Shown here piece after piece: positions 63,952 through 64,000 of a stretch of 64,000 bases of DNA. The stretch spans positions 434,001-498,000 of the forward strand of contig JBBELK010000539.1 in NCBI GenBank assembly GCA_037783545.1. The letters are read 5' to 3'. The notes beneath the pieces were generated by a model that worked only from the letters and a program-made list of their open reading frames with translations, did no database searches and was not told the origin of the DNA. The first letter of the stretch is position 1. Every line of letters starts with the position of its first letter. This stretch comes from Henricia sp. BOLD:AAB3569. Its lineage: Eukaryota > Echinodermata > Asteroidea > Spinulosida > Echinasteridae. A program made the translations under genes and the position numbers.

Positions 63952-64000
63952 TAACAAATGAAAATATTTGTTAAAAAATATTCACTATTTGTTTTATATA

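Larger units (their letters stand above)
58005..64000. other. Intergenic region, right end
   Basis: AT-rich, with no conserved reading frame. It contains SINE copies, a family-B repeat, a perfect palindrome at 60390-60416, MITEs at 61558-62021 and 62609-62960, and a hairpin at 63892-63951. Confidence 0.55.

Overview
This is a window of animal nuclear DNA: intron-rich genes with GT-AG splice sites, AT-rich spacers, and a dense load of DNA transposons, MITEs and tRNA-derived SINEs. The gene content (lysosomal sialidase, an ESCRT-I subunit, ALDH9A1, a reticulocalbin) and the repeat types suggest a marine deuterostome invertebrate. An echinoderm is my guess, but the species is not proven from the sequence.

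Layout. 517-4786 (-) is a six-exon NEU1-type sialidase. It sits head-to-head, 410 bp apart, with an eight-exon MVB12 (ESCRT-I) gene at 5197-10857 (+). 10858-13828 holds a LINE fragment and a tRNA-like element. 13829-17307 is a complete pogo-type transposon with an intact 663-residue transposase ending in a PHD finger. 19505-20671 (-) is a single-exon coiled-coil gene of unknown function. 35266-36567 (+) is another single-exon coiled-coil gene, with a possible N-myristoylation signal. 36568-46703 is gene-poor and MITE-rich. 46704-51640 (-) is a nine-exon ALDH9A1-like gene, head-to-head with a seven-exon reticulocalbin-2-like gene at 52474-57935 (+). The right end has no recognisable gene and contains SINEs and MITEs.

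The most unusual object is 22369-30524. It is an 8.16-kb insertion bounded by an exact 6-bp direct repeat (TACATG). About 92% of its length is a pair of nearly identical inverted arms of 3.74 kb. The arms carry genes: each has a complete 309-residue protein with a PC4/SUB1-like domain behind its own TATA box and an array of 51-bp CCAAT-containing repeats. The 677-bp centre completes one copy of an acidic C2H2 zinc-finger protein, whose second copy is beheaded. The 6-bp target duplication and the AG...CT termini are Maverick/Polinton-like, but no polymerase, integrase, protease, ATPase or capsid gene is present. I read it as a non-autonomous, possibly satellite-like Polinton relative with gene-bearing giant terminal inverted repeats.

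Exon boundaries below were set by hand from splice sites, reading-phase continuity and remembered family alignments. No database search was run.
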